DNA of 64,000 nucleotides from Luzula sylvatica (taxonomy: Eukaryota; Streptophyta; Magnoliopsida; Poales; Juncaceae). How positions within the stretch are numbered: the first letter of the stretch is position 1; every line of letters begins with the position of its first letter. The position numbers and the translations under genes were made by a program. Below are positions 19,780-35,633 of the stretch, one piece after another. The DNA lies in contig OX326958.1 of assembly GCA_946800325.1 (NCBI GenBank), positions 62,799,793 to 62,863,792 of the forward strand. Direction: 5' to 3'. Under the pieces are notes generated by a model. That model was not told where the DNA came from. It worked only from the letters and a program-made list of their open reading frames with translations, and did no database searches.

Positions 19780-22700
19780 ATACACAAATTTCAATTTTAT
19801 CAAAAAATTCTTAAAAATACAAAAACATAAGTCTAACACCTTCGAAAAATTCAATTATGATATTTTTTTAAAAATTGTTAAAATTGAAGTGCAACATAAG
19901 CAAAATACTCAATTTTCATGTCGTACTCAAAATACTCCTCAATTGAAGACTAACACAAACAAATTTCTTTTTTTTTTTAAATTTATTTAAAATGCAAAAA
20001 CTGAAGTCCAACACCTTCGAAAAATTTAATAAAGATATTTTTTTAGAAAATGGTAAAATTTATGTGTAACAAAAGCAAGATACTCAATTTTCATGTCGTA
20101 CTCAAAATACTCCGTACTCTAAGACTAACACACACAAATTTCATTTTTTTAAAAAATTTCTTAAAAATGCAAAAATTGAAGTCTAACGCCTTCGAAAAAT
20201 TCAATCGTGATATTTTTTCAAAAACAGTTAAAATTGAAGTGTAACAAAAGAAAAATACTCCGTAATCTAAGACTAACCCACACAAATTTCAATTTTTTCA
20301 AAAATTTTTTCAAAATACAAAAACAGAAGTCTAACACCTTCGAAAAATTCAATCGAGATATCTTTTTAAAAAAATGTTAAAATTGAAATGTAACAAAAGA
20401 AAAATACTCAATTTTCATTTCTTACTCAAAATACTCCGTAATCTAAGACTAACACACACAAGTTTCAATGTTTTCAAAAATTTCTTCAAAATACAAAAAC
20501 AGAAGTTTAACACCATTGAAAAATTCAATCAAGATATTTTTTTAAAAAATGTTAAAATTGAAGTGTAAGAAATGAAAAATACTCAATTTTCATTTCGTAC
20601 TCAAAATACCCCGTAATCGAAGACTAACATACATATTTTTCAATTTTTTCTAAAAATTCTTAAAAATACAAAAACAGAAGTCTAACACCTTCAAAAAAAT
20701 TCAATTATGATATTTGAAAAAAAAATGTTAAAATTGAAGTGCAACACAAGCAAAATACTCAATTTTCATGTCGTACTCAAAATACTCCGTTATTGAAAAC
20801 TAACACACACAAATTTCATTTTTTTAAAAAATTTGTTAAAAATGCAAAAAATGAAGTCTAACACCTTTGAAAAATTCTATAAAGATATTTTTTAAAAAAT
20901 GCTAAAATTGAAGTGCAACACAAGCAGAATACTCAATTTTCATGTCGTACTCAAAATACTCCGTAATTGAAGACTATCACAAACAAATTTTTTTTTTTTT
21001 AAAAATTTATTAAAAATGCAAAAACTGAAGTCTAACACCTTAAAAAAATTCAATTATAATATTTTTTAAAAAAATGGTAAAATTTAAGTGTAACAGAACC
21101 TAAATACTCAATTTTCATGTTGTTCTCAAAATACACCGTAATCTAAGACTAACACACAAAAATTTCCATTTTTTCAAAAATTGCTTGAAAATACAAAAAT
21201 AGAATTCTAACACCTTCGAAAAATTCAATCGAGATATTTTTTTAAAAAATGTTGAAATTGATGTGCAACAAACGCAAAATACTCAATTTTCATGTCGTAC
21301 TCAAAATACTCCGTTATTGAAGACTAACACACACAAATTTTATTTTTTTTAAAAAAATTGTTAAAAATGCAAAAATTGAAGTCTAACACCTTAAAAAAAA
21401 ATTCAATTATAATATTTTTTAAAAAAATGGTAAAATTTAATTGTAACAGAAGCTAAATACTCAATTTTCATGTTGTTCTCAAAATACACCATAATCAGAC
21501 TAACACACACAAATTTCAATTTTTTCAAAAATTTCTTCAAAATACAAAAACAGAAGTCTAACACCTTCGAAAAATTCAATCGAGATATCTTTTTAAAAAA
21601 ATGTTAAAATTGAAGTGTAACAAAAGAAAAATACACAATTTTCATTTCGTACTCAAAATACTCCGTAATCTAAGACTAAAACACACAAGTTTCAATGTTT
21701 TCAAAAATTTCTTCAAAATACAAAAACAGAAGTATAACACCTTTGAAAAATTCAATCAAGATATTTTTCTAAAAAATGTTAAAATTGAAGTGTAAAGAAA
21801 AATACTCAATATTCATTTCGTACTCAAAATACCCCGTAATCGAAGACTAACATACATATTTTTCAATTTTTTCAAAAAATTCTTAAAAATGCAAAAACAG
21901 AAGTCTAACACCTTCAAAAAATTCAATTATGATATTTTAAAAAAAAATGTTAAAATTGAAGTGCAACACAAGCAGAATACTCAATTTTCATGTCGTATTC
22001 AAAATACTCCGTAATTGAAGACTAACACACAAAAATTTCATTTTTTTTAAAAAAATATTAAAAATGCAAAACTGAAGTCGAACACCTTCGAAAAATTCAA
22101 TAAAGAATTTTTTTTTAAAAATGGTAAAATTTAAGAGTAACACAAGAAAAATACTCAATTTTCATGTCGTACTCAAAATACACCGTAATCTAAGACTAAC
22201 ACACACAAATTTCCATGTTTTCAAAAATTTCTTCAAAATGCAAAAACTGAAGTGTAACCTTCGAAAAATTCAATCAAGATATTTTTATTAAAAATGTTAA
22301 AATTGAAGTGTAACAAAAGAAAAATACTCAATTTTCATTTCGTACTCAAAATACCCCGTAATCTAAGACTAACTCACACACAACTTTCATTTTTTTCAAA
22401 AATTTCTTCAAAATACAAAAACAGAATTCTAACACCGTTGAAAAATTCAATCCAGATATTTTTTTAAAAAATGTTAAAATTTAAGTGTAACAAAAGAAAA
22501 ATACTCAATTTTCATTTCGTACACAAAATACTCCGTAGTTGAAGACTAACATACACAAATTTCAATTTTATCAAAAAATTCTTAAAAATACAAAAACAGA
22601 AGTCTAACACCTTCAATAAATTCAATTATGATATTTTTTTTAAAAATGTTAAAATTGAAGTGCAACACAAGCAAAATACTCAATTTTCGTGTCGTTCTCA

Positions 22701-23209
22701 AAATACTCAGTAATTGAAGACTAACACACACGAGTTTCAATTTTTTCAAAAATTTCTTAAAAATGCAAAAAACAGAAGTCTCACACCTTCAAAATATTCA
22801 ATTATGATAATTTTTTTAAAAATGTTCAAATTGGAATGTACTACAAACAAAATACTTAATTTTGATGTCATACTCAAAATACTCCGTAATTGAAGACTAA
22901 CATACACAAATTACAATTTTTTCCAAAATTTCTTAAAAATGCAAAAAACAGAAGTCCAAGACCTTAAAAAAATTCAATTATGATATTTTTTAAAATAATG
23001 CTAAAATTGAAGCATAACACAAATTCGTGTCTTACTCAAAATACTCCATAATTGAAGACTAACACACACACCAATTTCATTTTTTACAAAAATTTCTTAA
23101 AAATGCAAAAATTGAAGTCCAACACTTTAGAAAACTTCAATGAAGATATTTTTTCGAAAAATGTTAAAATTGAAGTGTAACAAAAGAAAAATACTCAATT
23201 TTCGTGTCT

Positions 23210-24220
23210 TACTCAAAATACTAAGTAATTGAGGACTAACACACACAAGTTTCAATTTTTTCAAAAATTTCTCAAAAATGCCAAAAACAGAAGTCTAACA
23301 CCTTCAAAATATTCAATTATGATAATTTTTTTTAAAATGTTCAAATTGAAATGTAATACAAGCAAAATACTCAATTTTGATGTCATACTCAAAATACTCC
23401 GTAATTGAAGACTAACATACACAAATTTCAATTTTTTCTAAAATTTCTTAAAAATGCAAAAACAGAAGTCTAACACCTTCAAAAAATTCAATCATGATAT
23501 TTTTAAAAAAAATGTTAAAATTGAAGCGTAACACAAGCAAAATACTCAATTTTCATGGCGTACTCAAAATACTCCTTAATTGAAGACTAACACACACCAA
23601 TTTCATTTTTTGAAAAATTTCTCAAAAATGCAAAAATTGAAGTCCAACACCTTCGAAAAATTCGATCTAGATATTTTTTAAACAAAATGTTAAAATTGAA
23701 GTGTAACAAAAGAAAAATACTCAATTTTCGTGTCATACTCAAAATACTCCGTAATTGAAGACTAACACACACAAGTTTCAATTTTTTCCAAAAATTCTTA
23801 AAAATGCAAAAACAGAAGTCTAGCACCTTCAAAAAATTGAATTTGATATATTTTTTTTAAAAGTGTTAAAATTGAAATGTTATACAAGCAAAATACTCAA
23901 TTTCGATCTCCAACTCAAAATACTCCGTAATTGAAGACTAACATACACAAATTTCAATTTTTTCCAAAATTTCTGTAAAATGCAAAAATTGAAGTCCAAC
24001 ACCTTCGAAAAATTTAATCAAGATATTTTTTCAAAAATTGTTAAAATGGAAGTGTAACAAAAGAAAAATACTCAATTTTTGTGTCCTACTCAAAATATTC
24101 AGTAATTGAAGACTGACACACACAAGTATATATTTTTTCAAAAAATTCTAAAAAATGCCAAAACAGAAGTCTAACACCATCAAAATATTGAATTATGATA
24201 TTTTTTTTTTAAATGTTAAA
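23210..24220. repeat. Satellite segment with a near-identical copy 5.95 kb downstream
   Basis: Rare variants such as ATTGAGGACTAACAC, TTCGATCTAGATATTTTTTA and GACTGACACACACAAGTATA recur in the same order at about 29164-30174, an offset of 5954 bp or 34 monomers. Confidence 0.8.
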
Positions 24221-25189
24221 TTTGAAATGTAATACAAGCAAAATACTCAATTTTCATGTCATACTCAAAATACTCCGTAATTGAAGACTAACATACACAA
24301 ATTACAATTTTTTCCAAAATTTCTTAAAAATGCAAAAACAGAAGTCTAGCACCTTCAAAAAATTGAATTTGATATATTTTTTTTAAAAGTGTTAAAATTG
24401 AAATGTTATACAAGCAAAATACTCAATTTCGATCTCCAACTCAAAATACTCCGTAATTGAAGACTAACATACACAAATTTCAATTTTTTCCAAAATTTCT
24501 GTAAAATGCAAAAATTGAAGTCCAACACCTTCGAAAAATTTAATCAAGATATTTTTTCAAAAATTGTTAAAATGGAAGTGTAACAAAAGAAAAATACTCA
24601 ATTTTCATGACTTACTCAAAATACTCAGTAATTGAAGACTAACACACACAAGTGTCAATTTTTTCATAAAATTCTTAAAAATGCAAAAATAGAAGTCTAA
24701 CACCTTAAAAAAATTCAATTATGATAAATTTTTTTAAAATGTAAAAATGGAAATGTAATACAAGCAAAGTACTCAATTTTCATGTCATACTCAAAATACT
24801 CCGTAATTGAAGACTAACATACACAAATTACAATTTTTTCCAAAATTTTTGAAAAATGCAAAAACAAAAGTCTAACACCTTCAAAAATTCAATTATGATA
24901 TTTTTTAAAAAAATGTTAAAATTGAAGCGTAACACAAGAAAAATACTCAATTTTCGTGTCTTACTCGAAATAATCAATAATTCAAGACTGACACACACAA
25001 GTTTCAATTTTTTCAAAAAATTCTAAAAATGCAAAAACAGAAGTCTAACACCTTCCAAATATTCAATTATGATAATTTTTTTTAAATGTCAAAATTGAAA
25101 TGTAATACAAGCAAAATACTCAATTTTCATGTCATACTCAAAATACTCCGTAATTGAAGACTAACATACACAAATTACAATTTTTTCCA

Positions 25190-26640
25190 ACATTTCTGAA
25201 AAATGCAAAAACAGAAGTCTAACACCTTCAAAAAATTCAATTAAGATATTTTTAAAAAAAAAAGTTAAAATTGAAGCGTAACACAAGAAAAATACTCAAT
25301 TTTCATGTCGTACTAAAAATACTCCGTAATTGAAGACTAACACACACCAATTTCATTTTTTTTCAAAAATTTCATAAGAATGCAAAAATTGAAGTCCCAC
25401 ACCTTCGAAAAATTCAATCAAGATATTTTTTCGAAAAATGTTAAAATTGAAGTGTAACAAAAGAAAAATACTCAATTTTCGTGTCTTACTCAAAATACTC
25501 AGTAATTGAAGACTAACACACACAAGTTTCAATTTTTTAAAAAATTTCTTAAAAATGCAAAAAACAGAAGTCTAACACCTTCCAAATATTTAATTATGAT
25601 AATTTTTTAAAAAATCTGAAAATTGAAATGTAATACAAGTAAAATACTGAATTTTGATGTCATACTCAAAATACTCCGCAATTGAAGACTAACATACACA
25701 AATTTCAATTTTTTCAAAAAATTCTTAAAAATGCAAAAACAGAAGTCTAGCACCTTCAAAAAATTAATTTGATATATTTTTTTTAAAAGTGTTAAAATTG
25801 AAATGTTATACAAGCAAAATACTCAATTTCCATCTCCTACTCAAAACACTCCGTAATTGAAGACTAACATACAGAAATTTCAATTTTTTCAAAAAATTCT
25901 TAAAAATGCAAAAACAGAAGTCTAGCAACTTCAAAAAATTCAATTTGATATTTTTTTTTTAAAAGTGTTAAAATTGAAATGTTATACAAGCAAAATACTC
26001 AATTTCCATCTCCTACTCAAAATACTCCGTAATTGAAGACTAACATACACAAATTTCAATTTTTTCCAAAATTTTTGTAAAATCCAAAAATCGAAGTCCA
26101 ACAGCTTCGAAAAATTTAATCAAGATATTTTTTCAAAAATTGTTAAAATGGAAGTGTAACAAAAGAAAAATACTCAATTTTTGTGTCGTACTCAAAATAT
26201 TCAGTAATTGAAGACTGACACACAGAAGTATATATTTTTTCAAAAAATTCTAAAAATTGCCAAAACAGAAGTCTAACACCTTCAAAATATTGAATTATGA
26301 TATTTATTTTTTAAATGTTAAATTTGAAATGTAGTACAAGCAAAATACTCAATTTTCATGTCATACTCAAAATACTCCGTAATTGAAGACTAACATACAC
26401 AAATTACAATTTTTTCCAAAATTTCTGAAAAATGCAAAAACAGAAGTCTAACACCTTCAAAAAATTCAATTATGATATTTTTAAAAAAATGTTAAAATTG
26501 AAGCGTAACACAAGAAAAATACTCAATTTTCATGTCGTACTCAAAATACTCCGTAATTGAAGACTAACACACACCAATTTTATTTTTTTCAAAAATTTAT
26601 TAAAAATGCAAAAATTGAAGTCCAACACCTTCGAAAAATT
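25190..26640. repeat. Satellite segment copied 6.30 kb downstream
   Basis: The order of variants, including AATCCAAAAATCGAAG at 26081 and GACTGACACACAGAAGTATA, recurs at about 31490-32940, offset 6298 bp (36 monomers). A shorter part recurs a further 1226 bp (7 monomers) on, near 33607. Confidence 0.75.
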
Positions 26641-29163
26641 CAATCAAAATATTTTGTCGATAAATGTTAAAATTGAAGTGTAACAAATGAAAAATACTCA
26701 ATTTTCATGACTTACTCAAAATACTCAGTAATTGAAGACTAACACACACAAGTTTCAATTTTTTCATAAAATTCTTAAAAATGCAAAAATAGAAGTCTAA
26801 CACCTTAAAAAAATTCAATTAGGACAAATTTTTTTAAAATGTAAAAATGGAAATGTAATACAAGCAAAGTACTCAATTTTCATGTCATACTCAAAATACT
26901 CCGTAATTGAAGACTAACATACACAAATTACAATTTTTTCTAAAATTTTTGAAAAATGCAAAAACAGAAGTCTAACACCTTAAAAAATTCAATTATGATA
27001 TTTTTTAAAAAAATGTTAAAATTGAAGCGTAACACAAGAAAAATACTCAATTTTCGTGTCTTACTCAAAATACTCAATAATTCAAGACTGACACACACAA
27101 GTTTCAATTTTTTCAAAAAATTCTAAAAATGCAAAAACAGAAGTCTAACACCTTCCAAATATTCAATTATGATAATTTTTTTTTAAATGTCCAAATTGAA
27201 ATGTAATACAAGCAAAATACTCATTTTCATGTCATACTCAAAATACTCCGTAATTGAAGACTAACATACACAAATTTCAATTTTTTTTAAAATTTCTGAA
27301 AAATGCAAAAACAGAAGTCTAACAACATAAAAAAATTCAATTATGATATTTTTTTAAAAAATGTTGAAATTGAAGCGTAACACAAGCAAAATACTAAATT
27401 TTCATGCCGTACTCAAAATACTCAGTAATTTAAGACTAACACACACGAATTTAATTTTGTTCAAAAATTTCTTAAAAATGCAAAAACAGAAGTCTAACAC
27501 CTTCAAAATATTCAATTATGATATATTTTTTTAAAATGTTAAAATTGAAATGTAATACAAAGAAAATACTCAATTTTCATGTCATACTCAAAATACTCCG
27601 TAATTGAAGACTAACATACACAAATTACAATTTTTTCCAAAATTTCTGAAAAATGAAAAAACAGAAGTCTAACACCTTCAAAAAATTCAATTAAGATATT
27701 TTTTAAAAAAAAAGTTAAAATTGAAGCGTAACACAAGAAAAATACTCAATTTTCATGTCGTACTAAAAATACTCCGTAATTGAAGACTAACACACACCAG
27801 TTTCATTTTTTTTCAAAAATTTCATAAGAATGCAAAAATTGAAGTCCCACACCTTCGAGAAATTCAATCAAGATATTTTTTCGAAAAATGTTAAAATTGA
27901 AGTGTAACAAAAGAAAAATACTCAATTTTCGTGTCTTACTCAAAATACTCAGTAATTGAAGACTAACACACACAAGTTTCAATTTTTTAAAAAATTTCTT
28001 AAAAATGCAAAAAACAGAAGTCTAACACCTTTCCAATATTTAATTATGATAATTTTTTTTAAAATCATAAAATTGAAATGTAATACAAGTAAAATACTCA
28101 ATTTTGATGTCATACTCAAAATACTCCGTAATTGAAGACTAACATACACAAATTTCAATTTTTTCAAAAAATTCTTAAAAATGCAAAAACAGAAGTCTAG
28201 CACCTTCAAAAAATTCAATTTGATATATTTTTTTAAAAGTGTTAAAATTGAAATGTTATACAAGCAAAATACTCAATTTCCATCTCCTACTCAAAATACT
28301 CCGTAATTGAAGACTAACATACACAAATTTCAATTTTTTCAAAAAAATTCTTAAAAATGCAAAAACAGAAGTCTAGCACCTTATAAAAATTCAATTTGAT
28401 ATTTTTTTTTAAAAGTGTAAAAATTGAAATGTTATAAAAGCAAAATACTCAATTTCCATCTCCTACTCAAAATACTCCGTAATTGAAGACTAACATACAC
28501 AAATTTCAATTTTTTTAAAATTTCTGAAAAATGCAAAAACAGAAGTCTAACAACATAAAAAAATTCAATTATGATATTTTTTTAAAAAATGTTGAAATTG
28601 AAGCGTAACACAAGAAAAATACTCAATTTTCATGCCGTACTCAAAATACTCAGTAATTTAAGACTAACACACACCAATTTAATTTTGTTCAAAAATTTCT
28701 TAAAAATGCAAAAACAGAAGTCTAACACCTTCAAAATATTCAATTATGATATTTTTTTTTAAAATGTCAAAATTGAAATGTAATACAAAGAAAATACTCA
28801 ATTTTCATGTCATACTCAAAATACTCCGTAATTGAAGACTAACATACACAAATTACAATTTTTTCCAAAATTTCTGAAAAATGCAAAAACAGAAGTCTAA
28901 CACCTTCAAAAAATTCAATTAAGATATTTTTTTAAAAAAAAGTTAAAATTGAAGCGTAACACAAGAAAAATACTCAATTTTCATGTCGTACTAAAAATAC
29001 TCCGTAATTGAAGACTAACACACACCAGTTTCATTTTTTTTCAAAAATTTCATAAGAATGCAAAAATTGAAGTCCCACACCTTCGAGAAATTCCATCAAG
29101 ATATTTTTTCGAAAAATGTTAAAATTAAAGTGTAACAAAAGAAAAATACTCAATTTTCGTGTC

Positions 29164-30174
29164 TTACTCAAAATACTAAGTAATTGAGGACTAACACACA
29201 CAAGTTTCAATTTTTTCAAAAATTTCTTAAAAATGCCAAAAACAGAAGTCTAACACCTTCAAAATATTCAATTATGATAATTTTTTTTAAAATGTTCAAA
29301 TTGAAATGTAATACAAGCAAAATACTCAATTTTGATGTCATACTCAAAATACTCGTAATTGAAGACTAACATACACAAATTTCAATTTTTTCTAAAATTT
29401 CTTAAAAATGCAAAAACAGAAGTCTAACACCTTCAAAAAATTCAATCATGATATTTTTAAAAAAAATGTTAAAATTGAAGCGTAACACAAGCAAAATACT
29501 CAATTTTCATGGCGTACTCAAAATACTCCTTAATTGAAGACTAACACACACCAATTTCATTTTTTGAAAAATTTCTCAAAAATGCAAAAATTGAAGTCCA
29601 ACACCTTCGAAAAATTCGATCTAGATATTTTTTAAACAAAATGTTAAAATTGAAGTGTAACAAAAGAAAAATACTCAATTTTCGTGTCATACTCAAAATA
29701 CTCCGTAATTGAAGACTAACACACACAAATTTCAATTTTTTCCAAAAATTCTTAAAAATGCAAAAACAGAAGTCTAGCACCTTCAAAAAATTGAATTTGA
29801 TATATTTTTTTAAAAGTGTTAAAATTGAAATGTTATACAAGCAAAATACTCAATTTCCATCTCCAACTCAAAATACTCCGTAATTGAAGACTAACATACA
29901 CAAATTTCAATTTTTTCCAAAATTTCTGTAAAATGCAAAAATTGAAGTCCAACACCTTCGAAAAATTTAATCAAGATATTTTTTCCAAAATTGTTAAAAT
30001 GGAAGTGTAACAAAAGAAAAATACTCAATTTTTGTGTCCTACTCAAAATATTCAGTAATTGAAGACTGACACACACAAGTATATATTTTTTCAAAAAATT
30101 CTAAAAAATGCCAAAACAGAAGTTTAACACCATCAAAATATTGAATTATGATATTTTTTTTTAAATGTTAAATT
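29164..30174. repeat. Second copy of the 23.2-24.2 kb satellite segment
   Basis: It shares the order of rare variants with 23210-24220 and differs by a few bases and homopolymer lengths. Similarity falls off after about 30230, where the first copy moves into GTCTAGCACC monomers and this one does not. Confidence 0.8.
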
Positions 30175-31489
30175 TGAAATGTAATACAAGCAAAATACTC
30201 AATTTTCATGTCATACTCAAGATACTCCGTAATTGAAGACTAACATACACAAATTACAATTTTTTCCAAAATTTCTGAAAAATGCAAAAACAGAAGTCTA
30301 ACACCTTCAAAAAATTCAATTATGATATTTTTAAAAAAATGTTAAAATTGAAGCGTAACACAAGAAAAATACTCAATTATCATGTCGTACTCAAAATACT
30401 CCGTAATTGAAGACTAACACACACCAATTTCATTTTTTTCAAAATTTTTTTAAAAATGCAAAAATTGAAGTCCAACACCTTCGAAAAATTCAATCAAGAT
30501 ATTTTTTCGATAAATGTTAAAATTGAAGTGTAACAAAAGAAAAATACTCAATTTTCATGACTTACTCAAAATACTCAGTAATTGAAGACTAACACACACA
30601 AGTGTCAATTTTTCATAAAATTCTTAAAAATGCAAAAATAGAAGTCTAACACCTTAAAAAAATTCAATTATGATAAATTTTTTTAAAATGTAAAAATGGA
30701 AATGTAATACAAGCAAAGTACTCAATTTTCATGTCATACTCAAAATACTCCGTAATTGAAGACTAACATACACAAATTACAATTTTTTCCAAAATTTTTG
30801 AAAAATTCAAAAACAAAAGTCTAACACCTTCAAAAATTCAATTATGATATTTTTTAAAAAAATGTTAAAATTGAAGCGTAACACAAGAAAAATACTCAAT
30901 TTTCGTGTCTTACTCAAAATACTCAATAATTCAAGACTGACACACACAAGTTTCAATTTTTTCAAAAAATTCTAAAAATGCAAAAACAGAAGTCTAACAC
31001 CTTCCAAATATTCAATTATGATAATTTTTTTTAAATGTCAAAATTGAAATGTAATACAAGCAAAATACTCAATTTTCATGTCATACTCAAAATACTCCGT
31101 AATTGAAGACTAACATACACAAATTTCAATTTTTTTAAAATTTCTAAAAAATGTAAAAACAGAAGTCTAACAACATAAAAAAATTCAATTATTATATATT
31201 TTTAAAAAATGTTGAAATTGAAGCGTAACACAAGCAAAATACTCAATTTTCATGCCGTACTCAAAATACTCAGTAATTTAAGACTAACACACACCAATTT
31301 AATTTTGTTCAAAAATTTCTTAAAAATGCAAAAACAGAAGTCTAACACCTTCAAAATATTCAATTATGATATTTTTTTTTAAAATGTTAAAATTGAAACG
31401 TAATACAAAGAAAATACTCAATTTTCATGTCATACTCAAAATACTCCGTAATTGAAGACTAACATACACAAATTACAATTTTTTCCAAC

Positions 31490-32940
31490 ATTTCTGAAAA
31501 ATGCAAAAACAGAAGTCTAACACCTTCAAAAAATTCAATTAAGATATTTTAAAAAAAAAAAGTTAAAATTGAAGCGTAACACAAGAAAAATACTCAATTT
31601 TCATGTCGTACTAAAAATACTCCGTAATTGAAGACTAACACACACCAATTTCATTTTTTTTCAAAAATTTCATAAGAATGCAAAAATTGAAGTCCCACAC
31701 CTTCGAAAAATTCAATCAAGATATTTTTTCGAAAAATGTTAAAATTGAAGTGTAATAAAAGAAAAATACTCAATTTTCGTGTCTTACTCAAAATACTCAG
31801 TAATTGAAGACTAACACACACAAGTTTCAATTTTTTAAAAAATTTCTTAAAAATGCAAAAAACAGAAGTCTAACACCTTCCGAATATTTAATTATGATAA
31901 TTTTTTAAAAAATCTTAAAAACGAAATATAATACAAGTAAAATACTCAATTTTGATGTCATACTCAAAATACTCCGCAATTGAAGACTAACATACACAAA
32001 TTTCAATTTTTTCAAAAAATTCTTAAAAATGCAAAAACAGAAGTCTAGCACCTTCAAAAAATTCAATTTGATATTTTTTTTTTAAAAGTGTTAAAATTGA
32101 AATGTTATACAGGCAAAATACTCAATTTCCATCTCCTACTCAAAATACTCCGTAATTGAAGACTAACATACAGAAATTTCAATTTTTTCAAAAAATTCTT
32201 AAAAATGCAAAAACAGAAGTCTAGCAACTTCAAAAAATTCAATTTGATATTTTTTTTTAAAAGTGTTAAAATTGAAATGTTATACAAGCAAAATACTCAA
32301 TTTCCATCTCCTACTCAAAATACTCCGTAATTGAAGACTAACATACACAAATTTCAATTTTTTCCAAAATTTCTGTAAAATCCAAAAATCGAAGTCCAAC
32401 ACCTTCGAAAAATTTAATCAAGATATTTTTTCAAAAATTGTTAAAATGGAAGTGTAACAAAAGAAAAATACTCAATTTTTGTGTCGTACTCAAAATATTC
32501 AGTAATTGAAGACTGACACACAGAAGTATATATTTTTTCAAAAAATTCTAAAAATTGCCAAAACAGAAGTCTAACACCTTCAAAATATTGAATTATGATA
32601 TTTATTTTTTAAATGTTAAATTTGAAATGTAGTACAAGCAAAATACTCAATTTTCATGTCATACTCAAAATACTCCGTAATTGAAGACTAACATACACAA
32701 ATTACAATTTTTTTCCAAAATTTCTGAAAAATGCAAAAACAGAAGTCTAACACCTTCAAAAAATTCAATTATGATATTTTTAAAAAAATGTTAAAATTGA
32801 AGCGTAACACAAGAAAAATACTCAATTTTCATGTCGTACTCAAAATACTCCGTAATTGAAGACTAACACACACCAATTTCATTTTTTTCAAAAATTTCTT
32901 AAAAATGCAAAAATTGAAGTCCAACACCTTCGAAAAATTC
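31490..32940. repeat. Second copy of the 25.2-26.6 kb satellite segment
   Basis: It matches 25190-26640 variant for variant by eye with scattered single-base differences, for example AACAGCTTCG in the first copy against AACACCTTCG here. Confidence 0.75.
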
Positions 32941-35633
32941 AATCAAGATATTTTTTCGATAAATGTTAAAATTGAAGTGTAACAAAAGAAAAATACTCAA
33001 TTTTCGTGTCTTACTCAAAATACTCAGTAATTGAAGACTAACACACACAAGTTTCAATTTTTTAAAAAATTTCTTTAAAATGCAAAAAACAGAAGTCTAA
33101 CACCTTTCCAATATTTAATTATGATAATTTTTTTAAAAATCATAAAATTGAAATGTAATACAAGTAAAATACTCAATTTTGATGTCATACTCAAAATACT
33201 CCGTAATTGAAGACTAACATACACAAATTTCAATTTTTTCAAAAAATTCTTAAAAATGCAAAAACAGAAGTCTAGCACCTTCAAAAAATTCAATTTGATA
33301 TATTTTTTTAAAAGTGTTAAAATTGAAATGTTATACAAGCAAAATACTCAATTTCCATCTCCTACTCAAAATACTCCGTAATTGAAGACTAACATACACA
33401 AATTTCAATTTTTTCAAAAAATTCTTAAAAATGCAAAAACAGAAGTCTAGCACCTTATAAAAATTCAATTTGATATTTTTTTTTAAAAGTGTTAAAATTG
33501 AAATGTTATACAAGCAAAATACTCAATTTCCATCTCCTACTCAAAATACTCCGTAATTGAAGACTAACATACACAAATTTCAATTTTTTCCAAAATTTCT
33601 GTAAAATCCAAAAATCGAAGTCCAACACCTTCGAAAAATTTAATCAAGATATTTTTTCAAAAATTGTTAAAATGGAAGTGTAACAAAAGAAAAATACTCA
33701 ATTTTTGTGTCGTACTCGAAATATGCTGTAATTGAAGACTGACACACAGAAGTATATATTTTTTCAAAAAATTCTAAAAATTGCCAAAACAGAAGTCTAA
33801 CACCTTCAAAATATTGAATTATGATATATTTTTTTTAAATGTTAAATTTGAAATGTAGTACAAGCAAAATACTCAATTTTCATGTCATACTCAAAATACT
33901 CCGTAATTGAAGACTAACATACACAAATTACAATTTTTTCCAAAATTTCTGAAAAATGCAAAAACAGAAGTCTAACACCTTCAAAAAATTCAATTATGAT
34001 ATTTTAAAAAAAATGTTAAAATTGAAGCGTAACACAAGAAAAATACTCAATTTTCATGTCGTACTCAAAATACTCCGTAATTGAAGACTAACACACACCA
34101 ATTTCATTTTTTTCAAAAATTTCTTAAAAATGCAAAAATTGAAGTCCAACACCTTCGAAAAATTCAATCAAGATATTTTTTCGATAAATGTTAAAATTGA
34201 AGTGTAACAAAAGAAAAATACTCAATTTTCATGACTTACTCAAAATACTCAGTAATTGAAGACTAACACACACAAGTTTCAATTTTTTCATAAAATTCTT
34301 AAAAATGCAAAAATAGAAGTCTAACACCTTAAAAAAAATTCAATTATGATAAATTTTTTTAAAATGTAAAAATGGAAATGAAATACAAGCAAAGTGCTCA
34401 ATTTTTATGTCATACTCAAAATACTCCGTAATTGAAGACTAACATACACAAATTACAATTTTTTCCAAAATATTTGAAAAATGCAAAAACAGAAGTCTCA
34501 CACCTTCAAAAATTCAATTATGATATTTTTTAAAAAATTGTTAAAATTGAAGCGTAACACAAGAAAAATACTCAATTTTCGTGTCTTACTAAAACTACTC
34601 AATAATTCAAGACTGACACACACAAGTTTCAATTTTTTCAAAAAATTCTAAGCATGCAAAAACAGAAGTCTAACACCTTCCAAATATTCAATTATGATAA
34701 TTTTTTTTAAATGTCCAAATTGAAATGTAATACAAGCAAAATACTCAATTTTCTTGTCATACTCAAAATACTCCGTAATTGAAGACTAACATACACAAAT
34801 TTCAATTTTTTTAAAATTTCTGAAAAATGCAAAAACAGAAGTCTAACAACATAAAAAAATTCAATTATGATATTTTTTTAAAAAATGTTGAAATTGAAGC
34901 GTAACACAAGCAAAATACTCAATTTTCATGCCGTACTCAAAATACTCAGTAATTTAAGACTAACACACACCAATTTAATTTTGTTCAAAAATTTCTTAAA
35001 AATGCAAAAACAGAAGTCTAACACCTTCAAAATATTCAATTATGATATTTTTTTTAAAATGTTAAAATTGAAATGTAATACAAAGAAAATACTCAATTTT
35101 CATGTCATACTCAAAATACTTCGTAATTGAAGACTAACATACACAAATTACAATTTTTTCCAAAATTTCTGAAAAATGCAAAAACAGAAGTCTAACACCT
35201 TCAAAAAATTCATTTAAGATATTTTTCAAAAAAAAGTTAAAATTGAAGCGTAACACAAGAAAAATACTCAATTTTCATGTCGTACTAAAAATACTCCGTA
35301 ATTGAAGACTAACACACACCAATTTCATTTTTTTTCAAAAATTTCATAAGAATGCAAAAATTGAAGTCCCACACCTTCGAAAAATTCAATCAAGATATTT
35401 TTTCGAAAAATGTTATAATTGAAGTGTAACAAAAGAAAAATACTCAATTTTCGTGTCTTACTCAAAATACTCAGTAATTGAAGACTAACACACACAAGTT
35501 TCAATTTTTTAAAAAATTTCTTAAAAATGCAAAAAACAGAAGTCTAACATCTTCCGAATATTTAATTATGATAATTTTTTAAAAATCTTAAAATTGAAAT
35601 GTAATACAAGCAAAATACTCAATTTTGATGTCA

